A DNA stretch of 64,000 nucleotides from JAQUBU01 sp036677685 (lineage in GTDB: Bacteria; Bacillota; Syntrophomonadia; Syntrophomonadales; Syntrophomonadaceae), in contig JAVBWA010000037.1 of assembly GCA_036677685.1 (NCBI GenBank), positions 59,961 to 123,960 on the forward strand, given 5' to 3'. Positions 25,212 through 33,873 of the stretch are shown piece by piece. Position 1 is the stretch's first letter, and each line of letters opens with the position of its first letter. The notes beneath the pieces were generated by a model. That model was not told the origin of the DNA. It searched no databases and saw only the letters and a program-made list of their open reading frames with translations. Position numbers and translations under genes: made by a program.

Positions 25212-25578
25212 AGCAAAGCGCAATAAGCACTGCTTATTGCATTCTCTCACACCCTCCTATTTACATCAACAATTCAGCATTTCTGTAATCACAGATTAAT
25301 AGCAAGTTGTTTCAGTGCATTCCTATTATCTCTGTCCATGTAAATACCTGCAAACATGTCCAGCTTTGCTTCACCTTCCGGCAATCCCTTCCCGGATCTT
25401 TATCAACGCCGCCCTGTTTACTTTTAAAGTACCTTGTTATTATGATAAACAAAGCTTTCCTAGCTTGAAATTCAAAATTTATTTTATATCAAGCCTTCAA
25501 GCTGTTACTATTAGATATATTATCTTGTTTGGAAACAAAACTGGCAGCCTGCCTGCCTCAAGGAGCTGTTGTGTAGAT
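25212..25578. other. Intergenic region, no feature seen
   Basis: The 367 bases before tex hold no supported gene. The frame of tex stays open through much of it, but the residues (cysteine- and leucine-rich, low similarity to Tex) and the absence of a ribosome binding site argue against an extended start. Confidence 0.5.
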
Positions 25579-27708
25579 ATGGATAAGATCATAGAAATGA
25601 TAGTAGCGGAAACCGGTCTGCCGATCCAAAAAGTGGCCAGCACTGCAGACCTGCTGGATGATGACAAGACCATTCCATTTATTGCCAGATACCGCAAGGA
25701 AGTTACCGGAGAATTGGATGAAGTACAGATCCGGCGGATTGATGAACTCTTAAACTTTTACCGCAATTTGGAGCAGAAAAAAGAAGAAGTACTGCGGCTT
25801 ATCGAGGAACAGGGCAAGCTCACCGAGGATATTCGGGAGAAAATAGTGGCAGCGCGCCGGCCCATAGAAATTGATGATATATATCGCCCCTTTCGCCCCA
25901 AACGCAGAACTCGCGCCTCCATGGCCCGCGACAAAGGGCTGCAGGGACTGGCGGATTTTATCCTGAACGCTTCGGAAACCGACTCACCCCAGCAGGAAGC
26001 CGAGAAGTACATAAATGATGATTTACCTACATTTGCCGAAGCCCTGCAGGGGGCCCGCGATATTATTGCCGAACAGGTGGCTGATGATCCGGTTATTCGG
26101 CAGGCCGCCCGGGAACTGAGCCGCAAATCGGGTTCTATTATTGCCAAAGCCCGCGAACCTGAAAAGGATAGTGTCTATACCATGTATTACGACTACCATG
26201 AACCGGTGGCCAGGATTCCCTCGCACCGTATTCTGGCGATTAACCGGGGCGAAAAGGAAGAAATACTCAAAGTGGGATTGGAACTTGAACCAACGGCTGT
26301 CATAAATATGCTTAATCGCAGCTATTCCCGGCCTGGTTTGGCCGGCGAACAGATTCGGGAAGCAATAACAGATTGCTGGCAGCGCTTGCTGGCACCGGCC
26401 ATTGAAAGGGATATCCGCCATGAATTAACGGATCACGCCCATGCCCAGGCCCTGCAGGTATTCTCGAAAAACCTGCGTTCTCTCCTATTGCAGGCTCCTG
26501 TAAAAGGCAAAATCATGCTGGGGATTGATCCGGCCTACCGTACCGGTTGTAAATGGGCCGTAATCGATGCTACCGGTATGGTTCTGGAGATAGGTGTTTT
26601 TTATCCCACTCCGCCAAGGAGCGATATTGCCGGCACTGAAAAAGTTCTTACCCGGCTGGTGGAAAAATACCATATCGATGCTATTGCTATCGGTAATGGA
26701 ACTGCTTCCCGGGAAACCGAACAGGTGGTGGCGGCGTTTATCAAAAAATCAGCTTATCCAAATTTGGCCTATACGATAGTCAGCGAAGCCGGAGCCAGTG
26801 TTTATTCAGCTTCTGAACTGGCGGCCCGGGAGTTCCCCGAACTGGACGTGGCTGAACGCAGTGCCATTTCCATCGCCCGCAGGATTCAGGACCCGCTGGC
26901 GGAACTGGTCAAGATTGATCCCAAGAGCATCGGGGTGGGCCAGTACCAGCATGACATCAACGCCCGGAGCCTGGGCGAGAGTCTGACCGGAGTAGTCGAA
27001 TCAGCCGTAAACTATGTAGGAGTGGACCTCAATACCGCCTCATCCTCATTGCTCTCCTATGTGGCGGGGATCAACACCACCGTTGCCAACAACATCGTCA
27101 AACAGCGCGAAGCCAACGGACCTTTTAAGAACCGCAAACAACTGCTAAAGGTGCCCAAGCTTGGTCCCAAAGCTTTTGAACAATCGGCTGGTTTCCTGCG
27201 CATCAGCGGCGGTGAAAATCCGTTTGATGCAACTCCCATTCATCCTGAATCCTATAAACTATCCAGCAGTTTGCTTGATTATATCGGCACCGGTATGGAT
27301 GAACTGGGCAGTGAAAAATTACGCGACAAGCTCCGGTCCTTAAATCTAAATAAAGGAGCGGAGGAGTTGGGAGCCGGGTTGCCCACGCTCCGCGATATCA
27401 TTGACGCCCTCATGCGTCCCGGCCGCGATCCCCGCGAAGACGTACCTCCGCCCATTTTCCGCCAGGATGTGCTCAGCCTGGAAGATATCAAAACCGGGAT
27501 GGAATTCGAAGGTGTAGTCCGCAACGTTGTTGACTTCGGAGCTTTTGTCGACCTGGGCGTAAAAGTCGACGGACTGGTGCATATTTCCGAAATGTCCCAA
27601 CGCCGCATCAAACATCCGTTGGAAATAGTATCCATCGGGGATATTATCAAAGTACGGGTATTGAGTGTTGAAACCCAGAAGAAAAGAATCTCGCTGAGCA
27701 TGAAATAA
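25579..27708 (+). CDS. tex: Tex-family S1 RNA-binding protein
   Basis: 709 residues, close to the usual 720. Domains in order: the Tex N-terminal helical region (KVASTADLLDDDKTIPFIAR, YRKEVTGELDEVQIRRI), a YqgF/RNase-H-like domain from about residue 315 (KIMLGIDPAYRTGCKWAVID), helix-hairpin-helix motifs (LLSYVAGINTTVANNIVKQR, LLKVPKLGPKAFEQSAGFL) and a C-terminal S1 domain (GMEFEGVVRNVVDFGAFVDL, DGLVHISEMSQ, ISLSMK). Tex proteins bind nucleic acid and affect transcription. ATG 25579 is 13 bases after AGGAG, rather far, but is where family similarity begins. It appears monocistronic. Confidence 0.93.
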   Translation: MDKIIEMIVAETGLPIQKVASTADLLDDDKTIPFIARYRKEVTGELDEVQIRRIDELLNFYRNLEQKKEEVLRLIEEQGKLTEDIREKIVAARRPIEIDDIYRPFRPKRRTRASMARDKGLQGLADFILNASETDSPQQEAEKYINDDLPTFAEALQGARDIIAEQVADDPVIRQAARELSRKSGSIIAKAREPEKDSVYTMYYDYHEPVARIPSHRILAINRGEKEEILKVGLELEPTAVINMLNRSYSRPGLAGEQIREAITDCWQRLLAPAIERDIRHELTDHAHAQALQVFSKNLRSLLLQAPVKGKIMLGIDPAYRTGCKWAVIDATGMVLEIGVFYPTPPRSDIAGTEKVLTRLVEKYHIDAIAIGNGTASRETEQVVAAFIKKSAYPNLAYTIVSEAGASVYSASELAAREFPELDVAERSAISIARRIQDPLAELVKIDPKSIGVGQYQHDINARSLGESLTGVVESAVNYVGVDLNTASSSLLSYVAGINTTVANNIVKQREANGPFKNRKQLLKVPKLGPKAFEQSAGFLRISGGENPFDATPIHPESYKLSSSLLDYIGTGMDELGSEKLRDKLRSLNLNKGAEELGAGLPTLRDIIDALMRPGRDPREDVPPPIFRQDVLSLEDIKTGMEFEGVVRNVVDFGAFVDLGVKVDGLVHISEMSQRRIKHPLEIVSIGDIIKVRVLSVETQKKRISLSMK

Positions 27709-27737
27709 TTTATCACAAAGAATAAATATTCCTATTT

Positions 27738-27882
27738 GTCAATAAAGTCCGAAGGATGGCAGACCGAGCAAAAAAAGTGAAGAGCAAGGCATTCAAAATG
27801 CCCGTGATTGAGGCGTACATGAGGTACGTTGAATGAACGGGCTTTTTGAATAACGCCGCTATGCGCTTTTTTGGACGGTCTG
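27738..27882. repeat. 148-bp-family structured repeat, copy 1
   Basis: About 145 bases that match 33313-33457 base for base over most of their length, including the same 123-base core between CAGACCG (27760-27766) and CGGTCTG (27876-27882). Inside are nested complementary segments (GCCCGTG/AACGGGC and GCGTAC/GTACGT). Both copies stay open on the minus strand with similar peptides (KKRIAALFKKPV), but no ribosome binding site supports translation. It lies between convergent tex and the cupin gene. See the second copy for evidence of insertion. Confidence 0.8.
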
Positions 27883-27885
27883 CAA

Positions 27886-28236
27886 CTATTTGTCCCCTGC
27901 TTCCGGAACAATGCAAATAAATACGAAATCATCGGCACCGGTGTTTTTAAACTGGTGCTCTTTATCATCCGGCACATAAGCAACCGAACCGGCCTTAACC
28001 TCATAATCCTGCCCATCCAGGAACAGCGTACCTTTTCCGCTGACAATATAGTTGATATGCGGCCAGGGGTGGGCATGACGTGGAGTGAAGCCCTCACTGC
28101 CAATGGTGAACAGGCGCATCACCCATCCCTGCCATCCCTGTTCCGGGCCTACCAGGACCTGCTTCATAACATTCAAGGCTGCACCGGGATTATTTATTTC
28201 CAGCCCGGCTATTTCTTTCACATGACCTACATACAT
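27886..28236 (-). CDS. Small cupin-domain protein
   Basis: 116 residues forming a single cupin barrel. Motif 1 is seen in TPRHAHPWPHINYIVSGKGT, with histidines fitting the H-x-H...E/Q-type metal site, and motif 2 in KAGSVAYVPDDKEHQFKNTG with a further histidine. Such stand-alone cupins bind a divalent metal and act as sensors, isomerases or dioxygenases; the substrate cannot be inferred. ATG 28236 has GGGGAGG 7 bases upstream. It is a single gene on the minus strand, bordered by the repeat at 27738-27882 and a structured repeat at 28374-28508. Confidence 0.85.
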   Translation of the reverse strand: MYVGHVKEIAGLEINNPGAALNVMKQVLVGPEQGWQGWVMRLFTIGSEGFTPRHAHPWPHINYIVSGKGTLFLDGQDYEVKAGSVAYVPDDKEHQFKNTGADDFVFICIVPEAGDK

Positions 28237-28373
28237 TCATATTCCTCCCCTGCTTAATGGTAATCGTCAATTAATTATGTCTGATATTAGCACCTCGGGC
28301 CGCAGCGGGTCAAGAACTCACCCTGGGTTGGAGCAAAGCGGTGGACTTTGCCGCCGCCCTTATAATAGAATAA

Positions 28374-28508
28374 TAAGGAGGCGAAAATTAATACGTCCCC
28401 CGCTTCCTTAAGTGGGGGGGCCTATTAACAAAGCAGATGGTGGGTTCTAATCCCCCGCCTCGTTGCAGCGGTGTGTTGAAACTGCTCCGCAGTTTCTTCG
28501 ATGCTTAA
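28374..28508 (-). repeat. 130-bp structured repeat, copy A
   Basis: Reverse-orientation copy of a family with six members here (others at 29680, 36959, 45788, 51662, 60365). Consensus features: head TTAAGCAYCGGAAG, a hairpin AAACTGC-GGA-GCAGTTT, then AACACACCGCTGC, a long stem AACGAGGCG...CGCCTCGTT holding two inner hairpins. In this copy the head faces and abuts the aminotransferase gene, and the distal arm has degenerated (CGCCTCCTTAT). Confidence 0.85.
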
Positions 28509-28533
28509 AGAAAACAAAATCGAGGACTTAATT

Positions 28534-29703
28534 ATGAACAAATTTTTATCTTCTTCCCGTGCCCAGCAACTATCCCCTTTCATTGTTATGGAAGTCCTGG
28601 AAAAAGCCCAGGCTATGGCCGCCCAGGGTGAGGATATTATCCACCTGGAAGTTGGGGAACCCGATTTCGCCACCCCGGAACCGGTCAAAGAAGCGGCCTT
28701 AAAAGCTATGAAAGATGATGATACCCATTACACGCACAGCCTGGGCAAAATCACCTTGCGCGAGGAAATCGCCCGCTATTACTGGAGAAAGTACGGGGTT
28801 GAGATATCCCCCGAGCAGGTTATTATAACTTCCGGTACCTCACCGGGTATGCTGCTGGTTTTCTCGGCTCTTCTGGAAAAAGGCGAAGAAATCATCCTGC
28901 CCGACCCCTATTATGCCTGCTATCCCAATTTTATCCGTTATGTCGACGGACAACCGGTGTTTGTTCCGGTAAACGAGGAAGACGGCTTCAAATACCGGCC
29001 GGAAGATATTAAAAGATACCTTACCCCGTTGACCCGGGCGATCATGGTCAACTCCCCCGGCAATCCGACCGGCGAAGTATTCAGCTCCAGCGACCTCAAA
29101 AACCTGGCTGCCCTGGACCAGATGATTATCTCCGATGAAATATACAACGGACTTATTTACGAAGGTGAAGAACACAGCATTTTGGAGTTTACCGACCGCG
29201 CTTTTGTTATCAACGGCTTTTCCAAACTCTATGCCATGACCGGCTGGCGCCTGGGATATGTTATTGCTCCCCGGGAGTATATCCGGGCCATGCAAATAAT
29301 GCAGCAGAACTTCTTTATCTGCGCATCATCCTTCGCCCAGGAAGGCGGTATAGCCGCATTAAGCGACTGTGATAAGGAAGTACAGGAAATGCTTGGCATA
29401 TATAATGAGCGCCGCCAATATCTACTGAAACGCTTAAAACAAATGGGCATTGCCACCCGTCATGACCCCAGCGGAGCCTTCTATGCCCTGGCCAATGTCA
29501 AGGAATATACGGGCGACTCCTATCGCCTGGCCTTTGAAATTCTGGAGCACGCCAAAGTGGCGGTAACCCCCGGCATTGATTTCGGAGCCAATTGCGAAGG
29601 CTATATCCGCTTTTCCTATGCCAACTCCTTAAGCAATATAGAAGAAGGGCTGAACCGTTTGGAGGCTTTCTTAAAGAATTTAAGCACCGGAAGCAACCGC
29701 TGA
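28534..29703 (+). CDS. Class I/II pyridoxal-phosphate aminotransferase
   Basis: 389 residues of the fold-type I aspartate aminotransferase family. Visible landmarks: substrate loop EVGEPDFATPEPV, GTSPGMLLVFSAL, the NSPGNPTGEVFS motif with the PLP-contacting Asn, SDEIYNGLIYEG with the Asp-Glu-Ile-Tyr, and NGFSKLYAMTGWRLGY with the Schiff-base lysine; the substrate-carboxylate arginine is in YIRFSYANS. It moves an amino group between an amino acid and a 2-oxo acid; substrate choice is not clear. ATG 28534 has GAGG 8 bases upstream. The gene is bracketed by inverted copies of the 130-bp repeat, and its last 24 bases including the TGA stop lie inside the downstream copy (residues STGSNR). Confidence 0.92.
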   Translation: MNKFLSSSRAQQLSPFIVMEVLEKAQAMAAQGEDIIHLEVGEPDFATPEPVKEAALKAMKDDDTHYTHSLGKITLREEIARYYWRKYGVEISPEQVIITSGTSPGMLLVFSALLEKGEEIILPDPYYACYPNFIRYVDGQPVFVPVNEEDGFKYRPEDIKRYLTPLTRAIMVNSPGNPTGEVFSSSDLKNLAALDQMIISDEIYNGLIYEGEEHSILEFTDRAFVINGFSKLYAMTGWRLGYVIAPREYIRAMQIMQQNFFICASSFAQEGGIAALSDCDKEVQEMLGIYNERRQYLLKRLKQMGIATRHDPSGAFYALANVKEYTGDSYRLAFEILEHAKVAVTPGIDFGANCEGYIRFSYANSLSNIEEGLNRLEAFLKNLSTGSNR

Positions 29704-29814
29704 GCGGGTTCAACACACCGGCACAAATAGGCGGGGGATTAGAACCCGCCGCCTCTTTTGTTAATAGGACCTCGACCGCCTAAAGAACTGGGGGTAATCT
29801 TTTCACTTCGTTAT
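29680..29814 (+). repeat. 130-bp structured repeat, copy B
   Basis: Forward copy that overlaps the 3' end of the aminotransferase gene and supplies its stop codon. The head TTAAGCACCGGAAG is intact; the first hairpin is altered (AACCGCTGAGCGGGTT still pairs), and the outer stem has lost its left arm (CACAAATAGGCGG instead of CAACGAGGCGG). Confidence 0.85.
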
Positions 29815-29846
29815 ACGTAAGAAGTGGAACCGGGCTTCTATAAACG

Positions 29847-31040
29847 TCATCCAAGCCGTTCTTTAACTAGGGATTTATCATGGCCGGCTCTGCGAGTCCC
29901 GATCAGCAAAGTCAGCAGAGCCAGGACGGAAACGCTTATAGCAGTATAATAGCCAAGATTCTGACCCTGATCGAGCATGAAGCCCCCCAACATGGGGCCA
30001 ATAGCTCTCCCCAGGCTGTCATACCCGTTGAATATACCCATGGCGGCACCCTGGGCTGAACTGGTCCGTTTGGACACCGCCGCTGATAATGAAGGACGTA
30101 TTAAACCCACCCCGGCTGAGAAAACCGCCATGAAAACAATCGAAGTAAGAATATTGAACATAAACAAAAACAGCACAAAACTCGAACCCATCAGTATAAT
30201 GCCGATGCTCGCGGTTTTTTCTTCCCCCAGCCGGTTTATCAGGCGGCCTACCAGCATCCCTTGCACCAGAGCCATTACGAGGCCGGCAGCAGTAAAAGCC
30301 CAGCCGATATCATGAGCCGTAAAAGCCAGTTTGGCCTCGGCAAAAAGCGCAAAGGTTCCATGATGAATGGACTCACCTATACTGGCCAGACAAATGCACA
30401 AAAACAGCACGGCCAGCGGTGTCCGCAAACCCTCCAGCAAAGAAGCCCGTTCAACTTTATGAACCACCCGCTGCTCACGGGGCAAAGATTCAGGCAGGAG
30501 CAACCATACTGCGATTGCATTGGCCAGAGCGAGCAACCCGGCAAATACAAACGGGAAGGCCAGCGATATGCGGGATAACAAACCGCCCATAGCCGGACCA
30601 AAAACCATCCCCATTCCCATGGCCGCACCTATCAGCCCCATGGCGGAGCCCCGTTTCTCCAGGCTGGTGGAATCCCCTGCATAAGCCATGGCGGTCGGCA
30701 TGGTAGCACAGGCAAGAATCCCGCCGGCAATGCGAATCACATATAGCATCCACAATCGGGTGGCAAAGCCGAACAGAATGAAAGTTATCGAATATCCCAA
30801 AATTCCCGTTAATAGTACGGGCTTGCGTCCCACCCGATCCGAATAAGCCCCCCAAACAGGTGCAAAGATAAATTGACACACGGCATAAACCGTAATCAGC
30901 ATCCCCAGTTGAAGTGCATTGGCTCCCAGCGATTCTGCATAATAGGGCAGTACCGGCATGATAATGCTGAAGCCAATCCCCACTAAAAATATGGTAGCGA
31001 ACAACACCGCCATACGCTTTTTTTCATTACTTATCGCCAT
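29847..31040 (-). CDS. Major facilitator superfamily exporter (DHA1/TetA-like)
   Basis: 397 residues with twelve predicted spans in two halves. The loop 2-3 motif A is seen as WGAYSDRVGRKPVL, and the second-half counterpart as GRLINRLGEEKTA. The motif C region GLIGAAMGMGMVFGPAMGGLL of antiporters is present in span 5. DHA1 members export drugs or metabolites by proton antiport; the substrate is not predictable. Of three consecutive ATG codons, the last (31040) has the best spacing, 6 bases from AAGGAG. It is a single gene on the minus strand, convergent with the aminotransferase. Confidence 0.88.
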   Translation of the reverse strand: MAISNEKKRMAVLFATIFLVGIGFSIIMPVLPYYAESLGANALQLGMLITVYAVCQFIFAPVWGAYSDRVGRKPVLLTGILGYSITFILFGFATRLWMLYVIRIAGGILACATMPTAMAYAGDSTSLEKRGSAMGLIGAAMGMGMVFGPAMGGLLSRISLAFPFVFAGLLALANAIAVWLLLPESLPREQRVVHKVERASLLEGLRTPLAVLFLCICLASIGESIHHGTFALFAEAKLAFTAHDIGWAFTAAGLVMALVQGMLVGRLINRLGEEKTASIGIILMGSSFVLFLFMFNILTSIVFMAVFSAGVGLIRPSLSAAVSKRTSSAQGAAMGIFNGYDSLGRAIGPMLGGFMLDQGQNLGYYTAISVSVLALLTLLIGTRRAGHDKSLVKERLG

Positions 31041-31465
31041 CATCATCTCCTTATTTTGTCCCGCTTAACCCGGATTTAACATGTTGCAGGCGTAATTTCC
31101 TCATAGATTTTTTTGTTTTTAGCGGCTTAAAATCCTGCATGAAGCAACCCCGCTTACCCACAGATTATAAGCTGCAAAACCATATTTTCTTTATTGTAAC
31201 ATTTTTATAAATATGAAAACCTTATCCTGTCATGAATAGCATAAAACCGGTTTGTGAGGCAAGTGGAACCAGGCACCTTGATTCGGGTTACTCCTGGCTA
31301 TTTGTTAACATACGATTACATACAATTTTTCGCTCCCTAATATTGCCGCTTTTGTTATATTAAAAAATCATAGGGCAAATAGTGAACCTATTCTTATGTA
31401 ATAACAATATTTAGATGAATGGCCATTTAGCTACAGGTTTCAAATATGTTGAAAGGAGAGGTTCC
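31041..31465. other. Divergent intergenic region before an ECF sigma gene
   Basis: No gene is supported in the 425 bases between the MFS gene and the sigma gene. A TGAACC at 31383-31388 with CAAT 16 bases downstream loosely resembles an ECF-type promoter like that at 52110; autoregulation of the sigma operon would be expected but this match is weak. The part near the MFS gene is AT-rich and would hold that gene's promoter. Confidence 0.3.
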
Positions 31466-31993
31466 TTGGATACCACAGATTTAAGCGATCTGGTTCAATT
31501 GCATGGAAAAGCGATCTACGGGTTTTGCTGGACGCTCACCAAAAATCAAACCGATACGGACGACTTGTATCAAGAAACATTTCTAAAAGCAATGGAGCTG
31601 TGTCATAAAATCGATAAAGATCAGAATCCTAAAGGATTTCTCATTTCCATTGCGGTCGGACTGTGGAAAAACAATCGTCGTAAATACGCGAGACATCAGA
31701 AAATAATATCCATAGATATGTTTAATGAAAATGTCAGTTTTAATAACGATTTTAAAAACGCCCCATCCCCGGAGGATGCCGTAATATCCAATGAACTCCG
31801 GATTATGATTCAGTCTGCGGCAGATTCGCTGAGCGACAAACTTAAACTCCCTTTATATATGTTTTACGCCGCCGGAATGTCTATCGAAGAAATCGGATCG
31901 GCTCTAAAAATCCCGCCGGGAACTGTGAAAAGCCGGCTCCACAATGCACGAAACACCGTAAAAACCATTTTGGAGGTGAATGGATATGAATAG
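31466..31993 (+). CDS. ECF-family RNA polymerase sigma factor
   Basis: 175 residues. Region 2 is visible as AIYGFCWTLTKNQTDTDDLYQETFLKAMEL (about 17-46, DNA melting and -10 recognition) and region 4 as AGMSIEEIGSALKIPPGTVKSRLHNARNTVK (helix-turn-helix for the -35). TTG 31466 is chosen because AAAGGAG ends 7 bases upstream; the longer reading from 31415 lacks a site. The stop overlaps the anti-sigma gene by 8 bases, so the two are coupled. The target regulon is unknown; the only obvious candidate is its own operon. Confidence 0.88.
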   Translation: MDTTDLSDLVQLHGKAIYGFCWTLTKNQTDTDDLYQETFLKAMELCHKIDKDQNPKGFLISIAVGLWKNNRRKYARHQKIISIDMFNENVSFNNDFKNAPSPEDAVISNELRIMIQSAADSLSDKLKLPLYMFYAAGMSIEEIGSALKIPPGTVKSRLHNARNTVKTILEVNGYE

Positions 31994-33113
31994 TTCCGAA
32001 TATTTTGACCAAGTACTGAGGCAAGCCCTGGCTCCAAGCATCGAGCCCGGTCAAGATTTGAACGCCAAGATTATCAACCAGCTTATGGACAGCGAAAACC
32101 TGAAAAGGCATTCCGGCATCAAATCCGTTTTTAAAAAGCGGATAGCATCTATACCGATCGCCGCTGCTCTCATTCTTTTTATGACCATATCGGTTTTTGC
32201 CGCCATCCATTTCCTCAGCCCCAGGCAAGTCGCCGAGCACTTTGGAGACCGAACACTTGCCCAAGCCTTTAGCGGCAAAAATGCAATTGCCGTCAATAAG
32301 TCCGTTGATTCGGGCGGGTATCATTTTACTTTGCATGGTATCGTATCAGGCCAGGATCTAAGCGATTTTAAAAGCTCTGCCGAAGATTTAAACCCGGACC
32401 GGACTTATGCAGTGGTCTCGATAGCCAAACTGGATGGCGGCAAAATGCCGGATACACGGGATGATGAATACGGCAAAACTTCTTTTTTTATCTCGCCTCT
32501 GATAAAAGGCGAAAAACCCTGGCAAATCAACATAGCCTCCATGAATGGAGGCTATAGTGAATGTGTAATCGACGGTATCATGTACAGATTGATTGAATGC
32601 GACGGTGTTGAAATGTTTGCCGACCGGGGGCTCTATCTTTGCATAAGCACCAGCAGTTTTTATGATATACATGCTTTTTACTACAATGAGGCAAGCGGAG
32701 AAATCAGCCTTAACAGCAATTATAAAGGAGCCAACGCCCTTTTTGACTTGCCTCTTGATAAAAGCAAAGCCAACCCCGATAAAGCTGAAAAATATCTGAA
32801 GGAATTATTAAAAGAGCCGGCAGCAGATTCTAAAGAAAATGAAAAATCCTCGCAGGATTTGGAAAAAGAACTCGCCCGGGGAACAGTAATCCCCGAATCC
32901 GTAAAAGAAGTTACTTATGATGAGAACGGTCTGGCATGTTATCAATATGAAGGCTATAATATGTCCGTTGCCGTAGACTCTCTATTTGAACCGGGACAGA
33001 CAGGTGCATCCAAAATGGCATATATATCGGAAGACGGCAGCAGCCGAACCGCTGTTCAATTCTTAAGAGACGCGAACGGCGTCATTACGGGCAGAATAAT
33101 AAAGCTGAATTAG
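31986..33113 (+). CDS. DUF4179-type membrane anti-sigma factor
   Basis: 375 residues: an N-terminal cytoplasmic part (SEYFDQVLRQALAPSIEPGQ), one membrane span (IASIPIAAALILFMTISVFAAI, about residues 55-76) and a large outside region. DUF4179 proteins with this topology are the usual partners of ECF sigma factors of this type, holding the sigma factor until an envelope signal arrives. ATG 31986 lies 6 bases after GGAGGTGA and overlaps the sigma gene. The outer part ends in a domain with repeated Tyr-Glu-Gly motifs (ENGLACYQYEGYNMSVAVDS). A hairpin at 33122-33152 follows the stop. Confidence 0.78.
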   Translation: MNSSEYFDQVLRQALAPSIEPGQDLNAKIINQLMDSENLKRHSGIKSVFKKRIASIPIAAALILFMTISVFAAIHFLSPRQVAEHFGDRTLAQAFSGKNAIAVNKSVDSGGYHFTLHGIVSGQDLSDFKSSAEDLNPDRTYAVVSIAKLDGGKMPDTRDDEYGKTSFFISPLIKGEKPWQINIASMNGGYSECVIDGIMYRLIECDGVEMFADRGLYLCISTSSFYDIHAFYYNEASGEISLNSNYKGANALFDLPLDKSKANPDKAEKYLKELLKEPAADSKENEKSSQDLEKELARGTVIPESVKEVTYDENGLACYQYEGYNMSVAVDSLFEPGQTGASKMAYISEDGSSRTAVQFLRDANGVITGRIIKLN

Positions 33114-33121
33114 AATTGGCA

Positions 33122-33152
33122 GGCCACAGGTGACACTGCATCACCTGTGGCC
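33122..33152 (+). terminator. Hairpin after the anti-sigma gene
   Basis: GGCCACAGGTGA and its perfect 12-base complement enclose a 7-base loop 8 bases after the stop codon. No T-run follows, so termination efficiency is uncertain. Confidence 0.55.
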
Positions 33153-33281
33153 AACCTGTATTTAACCCGCTCTTACCCCCTTTTATTGGGTACGCCGAGA
33201 ATCTTTATAACACTATTATAGAACGTCTGGACATATTCCCTTTTATCCTGTACCCAGTCTCCCTAGGTCCGCAAAACAAAA

Positions 33282-33482
33282 AAACCATGGAAATAATCCA
33301 CGGTTCCAGAGTGTTAATAAAGTCTTCCGATTATCAGACCGAGCAAAAAGAGTGAAGAGCAAGGCTTTCAAGAAACCCGTGATTGAGGCGTACATGAGGT
33401 ACGTCGATTGAACGGGCTTCTTGAATAACGCAGCTATTCGCTTTTTTTGACGGTCTGAAACCATGGAAATAATCCACGGTTC
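33282..33482. repeat. 25-bp direct repeats flanking the inserted 148-bp element
   Basis: The 25 bases at 33282-33306 and at 33458-33482 are identical. Each contains the hairpin CCATGG...CCACGG that is the terminator stem of the 6S-like RNA gene on the minus strand. The outer copy (33282) keeps the A-run that would be the terminator T-run; the inner copy has lost it to the insertion. This is the arrangement expected of a target duplication. Confidence 0.85.
33307..33457. mobile_element. 148-bp-family element, copy 2, inserted in an RNA terminator
   Basis: A 151-base insert between the 25-base direct repeats. The core from CAGACCG (33335) to CGGTCTG (33457) matches 27760-27882 in length and almost all bases. 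No transposase is encoded; it would be moved in trans, as for a miniature element. A minus-strand peptide (KKRIAALFKKPVQSTYLMYA) is open in both copies but has no translation signal. Confidence 0.75.
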
Positions 33483-33702
33483 ATAAACAGTATATAGATA
33501 CCCAGAATACCGTTGCCCTATTTTGATGCCTATCCTTCGATAGGTGGGTGTCCTTATGAATGTTTCTACCTTCCCTTCGAGGAGGGCTTGATATCCGCAT
33601 CCCGGTCAGAACTCCCGTAATATTTTTGTAGGTTCAAAATAAGAGCTGGACGAGTATTCCAGAATATATTCTTATTATGGTTCGCTGGTTGCGCACTGCT
33701 CT
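33461..33702 (-). ncRNA. 6S-like regulatory RNA, copy 1
   Basis: About 240 bases on the minus strand, matching 37803-38012 at roughly 88 percent by eye. A sigma-A promoter (33709-33737) precedes it. The 5' part (TTCTGGAATACTCGTCCAGC) can pair with the 3' part (GTATTCTGGGTAT) as a closing stem. Between them lie a large unpaired region (TTATTTTGAACCTACA), a hairpin ending in GGACACCCACC and a small hairpin CCTATCGAAGGATAGG on the 3' side. A closing stem, a central bubble with a 3' hairpin and a terminal stem are the layout of bacterial 6S RNA, which binds sigma-A RNA polymerase. The terminator is split by the 148-bp insertion. The class assignment is by layout and recollection, not a search. 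Confidence 0.55.
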
Positions 33703-33708
33703 GGAATT

Positions 33709-33737
33709 ATTATATAAGTACAATGATCAACTTTCAA
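33709..33737 (-). promoter_or_regulatory. Sigma-A promoter of 6S-like RNA copy 1
   Basis: On the minus strand TTGAAA (33732-33737) and a perfect TATAAT (33709-33714) are 17 bases apart, predicting a start near 33702, at the 5' end of the RNA. Confidence 0.75.
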
Positions 33738-33873
33738 TTGGTATTTAGTAACAAATCAACTTTTATTTAATCGAAACCTAATAAACCAAAATATTGTTCG
33801 GCAGCACCCCTGTTCATCCGTCAATGTACGGTTACCCGTTCAATGCGGTTTTGCTCGGTGAAAGCAGTCTTCT

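Noticed and set aside
25315..25578. Longer N-terminus of Tex
   Set aside because: The extra 88 residues are cysteine-rich with no Tex similarity and no start signal.
27713..27916. Small protein encoded by the 148-bp element (KKRIAALFKKPV in both copies)
   Set aside because: Neither copy has a ribosome binding site, and the similarity is explained by DNA identity of the repeat.
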